Below are positions 5,650 to 7,918 of a DNA stretch of 7,918 nt, piece by piece. The position numbers and the translations under genes were made by a program. The notes below the pieces were generated by a model. It made no database searches and had not been told where the DNA came from. It was given only the letters and a program-made list of their open reading frames with translations. Every line of letters starts with the position of its first letter. Position 1 is the first letter of the stretch. The stretch lies in NCBI GenBank assembly GCA_021786215.1, contig JAJYNT010000394.1, positions 1-7,918 of the forward strand, in the 5' to 3' direction. This stretch comes from Chloroflexota bacterium. GTDB taxonomy: Bacteria > Chloroflexota > UBA6077.

Positions 5650-7029
5650 CTAAATCGCCGGCAGCCGCACCGTGAAGGTGGTTCCGATCCCGGACTCACT
5701 CTGAGCTTCGATCTGTCCCCCGTGCTCCTCCACGATCCATCGGGCGATGGCCAGGCCAAGCCCTGCCCCTCCCTCATCCCGCGCCCTGAAATACACCCCT
5801 CGATAGAACCGCTCGAAAATGTGGGGGAGATCGGACTGGGGGATGCCGATCCCGGTGTCGCTCACTCGGATCACGGCCCTGTCGACCTCCCTGCTCAACG
5901 AGAGGCTGACGTTGCCTCCTTGCGGGGTGTATTTCAGGGCGTTATCCACCAGTATCAGCAGCAGCTGCTTCAACCAGGTCGCGTTGCCGGGCACCGTCGC
6001 GGGCTGGACGCTCGCCAGTTCCAGCTTTATTCCGAGTCTGCTTGCCTGTCTCTGACGGTAGATCTCTGCCAGCAGATCGTTCAGGGCTACTGGCCCCATC
6101 TCGATCTTGTGTCCGGCGTCGGCCTTGGCCAGCAGCAGGAGATCGGATGTCATCCTGCTCATCCGCTCCACCTCCGCTGCCACGTCGGCCAGGGCCTCGG
6201 ATCGATCCTCTGCCGGCGCTTCAAGAGCCCGTTGCAGATACTCGATGTTGCTTCGAATGGACGTCAGGGGTGATCGTAGCTCGTGGGACGCGTCGGAGAC
6301 GAAGCGGCGCTGGGCATCGTAGGCCGCGTCCAGGCTGGCTAGCATCTCGTTAAGAGTGAGAGACAGCCGTCCCACCTCGTCCTGGGTCTTGCTTACCTTC
6401 AGCCGGCGCCCGAATCCACGAGAGAGGGTGATGGCCCGAGCGGTCTCTGTGATCTCCTCAATCGGCTGAAGATTCCGCCGGGCGATGAGCCAGCTCACCA
6501 GTGCGGCCAGCAACAGCCCCACGCCATTCAACAGGACGAGCAGTGCCCGAATCCGTCCCAGCGTCTCGTCCATCTGTCGCAATGAGCTGGCCACCAGAAC
6601 AAAGCCTCTGGGCTCCTGAATGCCAGGTATCGGGGTCAGGAGGGCACGGTATCTCCGGCCCTGTACCGTAGCGGTGAAGCTGGCTGGTGCACCCCACCAC
6701 GCCGAGGCAAAGGCGTTGTCCGGCACCGGAAGATCCTGTTCACCCATGTTGGAGGAGCGCGCAAGGAGCTTGCCGTTGGGGTCCAGCAGCTCCACGGACA
6801 GGCCTGGGGAGGCGAAAGGTTCAAGACTCCCATCCGGCAGAGAAAGTGGAGCCGACCGGTCGCCGCTGTTCAGCGAGTGCAGAACGTGTTCACTGAATGG
6901 GGCGAGCCAGCCGTCGGTGCCGGATAGCATCGCCCCCTGAAAAGCGGAGTACACCAGCGGGTCAAAGAGCAGGAAGATCAGGGCCAGCAGCCCCGCGTAG
7001 GAGAGGGCCAGTCGGAGCCGAATGGACAC
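5650..7029 (-). CDS. Membrane sensor histidine kinase (HAMP, HisKA, HATPase)
   Basis: 459 residues. The start is GTG at 7029, with AGGGAG at 7-nt spacing lying inside the end of the regulator gene; 4 nt separate the two genes. Residues 9-29 form the first membrane helix, about 30-160 an extracytoplasmic sensor region, and about 163-183 the second helix. HAMP follows (about 184-236), then the dimerisation domain with phosphoacceptor H249 in SDASHELRSPLTS. The ATPase domain has the N box (N363 in VDNALKYTP), G1 (DTGIGIP, 391-397), the F box (FERFYR, 405-410) and G2 (GAGLGLA, 421-427). All catalytic motifs are intact, so an active EnvZ/PhoR-class kinase is expected. The sensor region shows no recognisable fold or haem motif, so the signal is unknown. 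Its position upstream of a cupredoxin-ccm operon suggests a redox, oxygen or copper cue; this is inferred. Confidence 0.95.
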   Translation of the reverse strand: MSIRLRLALSYAGLLALIFLLFDPLVYSAFQGAMLSGTDGWLAPFSEHVLHSLNSGDRSAPLSLPDGSLEPFASPGLSVELLDPNGKLLARSSNMGEQDLPVPDNAFASAWWGAPASFTATVQGRRYRALLTPIPGIQEPRGFVLVASSLRQMDETLGRIRALLVLLNGVGLLLAALVSWLIARRNLQPIEEITETARAITLSRGFGRRLKVSKTQDEVGRLSLTLNEMLASLDAAYDAQRRFVSDASHELRSPLTSIRSNIEYLQRALEAPAEDRSEALADVAAEVERMSRMTSDLLLLAKADAGHKIEMGPVALNDLLAEIYRQRQASRLGIKLELASVQPATVPGNATWLKQLLLILVDNALKYTPQGGNVSLSLSREVDRAVIRVSDTGIGIPQSDLPHIFERFYRGVYFRARDEGGAGLGLAIARWIVEEHGGQIEAQSESGIGTTFTVRLPAI

Positions 7030-7033
7030 GGGG

Positions 7034-7729
7034 TTACTCCCTGAGCACGTATCCGGCGCCCCGGATGGTGTGGATCAGGCGAGGCTCATCGCCGGCCTCC
7101 AGTTTCGTGCGGAGGTATCGGATGTAAACTTCGAGGACGTTGGACTCCCCTTCGAAGTCATAGCCCCAAACCTTCTCCAGGATGGTGTGCCTGGAAAGCA
7201 CCTCACCCGCACGGTTCAGGAAGAACTCCAAGAGCTTGTACTCGGTTGTGGTCAACTCGATCGTCCGGTCGCCGCGTCGGGCCATTCTGGATCGAGTGTC
7301 GAGGCATAGATCCTGGAAACAGAGCTCTGTGTGGCGCCGAGGCTCGCGCCGCCGCAACAACGCCCGAGCGCGCGCCAGCAGTTCCTCGAAGGCGAAGGGC
7401 TTCATCAGGTAGTCATCGGCCCCTGCCTCCAACCCCGCCACTCTATCCGCCACCTCGTCCTTAGCGGTGAGCATCAGGATGGGAACGTCGTCCGATCGAC
7501 GCAGCAGGCGACACACGTCCATCCCGTCGATGCCCGGCATCATGATGTCGAGCACCACAAGCTGTGGGTGGACTTCCCTGGCCAGGGCGAGGGCCTCAGC
7601 CCCACTATTAGCCACGTCAACAACGTAACCCTCGTAGGCAAGGCCCCGCCGCAGGGCTCCAGTGATCTTGTGGTCGTCGTCAACGACCAGAATTCGTGTT
7701 CGGTTTTCTGGATGGGTGTCGATGTCCAT
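7034..7729 (-). CDS. OmpR/PhoB-family response regulator
   Basis: 231 residues. It accepts phosphate from the adjacent kinase and binds DNA. The receiver domain (about 12-125) has the acidic pair D18/D19 after RILVV, phosphoacceptor D61 in VVLDIMMPG, T88 in LMLTAK and K110 in YLMKPF. The winged-helix output domain (about 134-231) has IELTTTEYKLLEFFLNRAG, a recognition helix around NVLEVYIRYLRTKL, and the C-terminal IRGAGYVLR wing. The ATG at 7729 is chosen because the receiver begins shortly after it. The longer frame to 7822 only adds residues that are an out-of-frame reading of the deacylase gene. No Shine-Dalgarno is seen before the ATG, in line with the near-leaderless promoter there. It is 10 nt downstream of the deacylase stop and 4 nt upstream of the kinase. 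Its likely target is the 11-bp repeat array after the kinase gene. Confidence 0.96.
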   Translation of the reverse strand: MDIDTHPENRTRILVVDDDHKITGALRRGLAYEGYVVDVANSGAEALALAREVHPQLVVLDIMMPGIDGMDVCRLLRRSDDVPILMLTAKDEVADRVAGLEAGADDYLMKPFAFEELLARARALLRRREPRRHTELCFQDLCLDTRSRMARRGDRTIELTTTEYKLLEFFLNRAGEVLSRHTILEKVWGYDFEGESNVLEVYIRYLRTKLEAGDEPRLIHTIRGAGYVLRE

Positions 7730-7738
7730 GGTAATGGG

Positions 7739-7747
7739 ATTATAGCA
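7739..7747 (-). promoter_or_regulatory. Extended -10 promoter for the two-component genes, overlapping the deacylase stop
   Basis: The minus strand reads TGCTATAAT (7747 to 7739), a perfect TATAAT with the TGn extension. The deacylase stop codon TAA lies inside it. The last base of the box is separated from the regulator ATG (7729) by 9 nt, so transcription would start at about A7732 or at the ATG itself. There is no good -35 at 16-18 bp; AGGACA at 15 bp is a weak match. Confidence 0.55.
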
Positions 7748-7918
7748 CCTGGGCGCGATTGTCCTGCCGGCGAAGCACGCGGCCCAGATGGAAGTCGACC
7801 TGAATGCCCCTGTCGACCGCAAATCTCCCGTTCAACAGGACGTACTCGAAGCCGGAGGCCAACCTCGTAGGCTGCTCGTATGTTGCCTCGTCGCGTACAG
7901 TAGTTGGGTCGAAGGCGA
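7740..7918 (-). CDS. N-acyl-D-amino-acid deacylase family amidohydrolase (partial, C-terminal 58 residues)
   Basis: An open minus-strand frame enters from the right edge and ends at TAA (7742-7740). No start lies in the window. The fragment reads AFDPTTVRDEATYEQP, then ASGFEYVLLNGRFAVDRG, then GRVLRR. This is the C-terminal signature of the D-aminoacylase/N-acyl-D-amino-acid deacylase group of amidohydrolases: FDP..V.D.AT.E.P, then a strand ending in NG, then a hydrophobic-acidic turn and GRVLRR. Members hydrolyse N-acyl-D-amino acids at a zinc centre located in the barrel, which is outside this window. Substrate cannot be judged from the tail, and a related dihydroorotase-like amidohydrolase remains possible. 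It runs in the same direction as the two-component genes, 10 nt before the regulator start, so some read-through transcription is likely. A functional link to cytochrome maturation is not evident. Confidence 0.82.
   Translation of the reverse strand, partial: AFDPTTVRDEATYEQPTRLASGFEYVLLNGRFAVDRGIQVDFHLGRVLRRQDNRAQVL

Noticed and set aside
7730..7822. Longer start for the response regulator at 7822
   Set aside because: The extra 31 residues are an out-of-frame reading of the deacylase C-terminus and precede the receiver domain without adding any known element.
1..7918. Mobile element, defence system, tRNA or rRNA
   Set aside because: No transposase, integrase, nuclease or helicase motifs, no terminal repeats and no RNA-gene signatures were found; all genes are co-oriented and similar in base composition by eye.

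Overview
The window is about 60% GC by eye. All ten genes or gene fragments lie on the minus strand, so the locus reads from right to left. Compact spacing, a Cys-type CcmE, a CcmI-like protein with a zinc ribbon, and an N-acyl-D-amino-acid deacylase remnant next to an OmpR-type two-component system suggest a free-living, respiring bacterium, possibly Chloroflexota. The phylum is a guess from gene style and cannot be proven here.

Layout in the direction of transcription: (1) 7918-7740, the last 58 codons of an amidohydrolase of the N-acyl-D-amino-acid deacylase family, which enters from outside the window. (2) 7729-7034, an OmpR/PhoB-family response regulator. Its start lies only 9 nt from an extended -10 box that contains the deacylase stop codon, so its own mRNA would be leaderless or nearly so. 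(3) 7029-5650, the partner membrane histidine kinase, GTG start. (4) 5640-5586, a promoter region with four TCTCAT-type direct repeats spaced exactly 11 bp apart, ending 10 bp upstream of a TATGAT -10 box. This is the geometry expected of an OmpR/PhoB-type activator site. (5) A run of genes after that promoter: a membrane-anchored cupredoxin-like protein, ccmE, ccmF, ccmH, a CcmI-like zinc-ribbon protein, and a large secreted or anchored protein with a carboxypeptidase-regulatory-like domain that runs off the left edge.

Together this looks like a cytochrome c maturation (System I) operon controlled by the two-component system encoded just upstream. The haem-handling proteins are unusual. CcmE carries Cys instead of His at the haem-attachment position (CxxxY). 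CcmH keeps only the first Cys of LRCxxC. The cupredoxin has Ser where its family has Cys before the MGM motif. CcmF keeps all four expected haem-related histidines. No ccmA, ccmB, ccmC or ccmG is visible, and no CxxCH haem-binding site was noticed in the genes read.

There are no tRNA, rRNA, CRISPR or insertion-sequence features. Long open frames on the plus strand lie opposite the real genes and are shadows.
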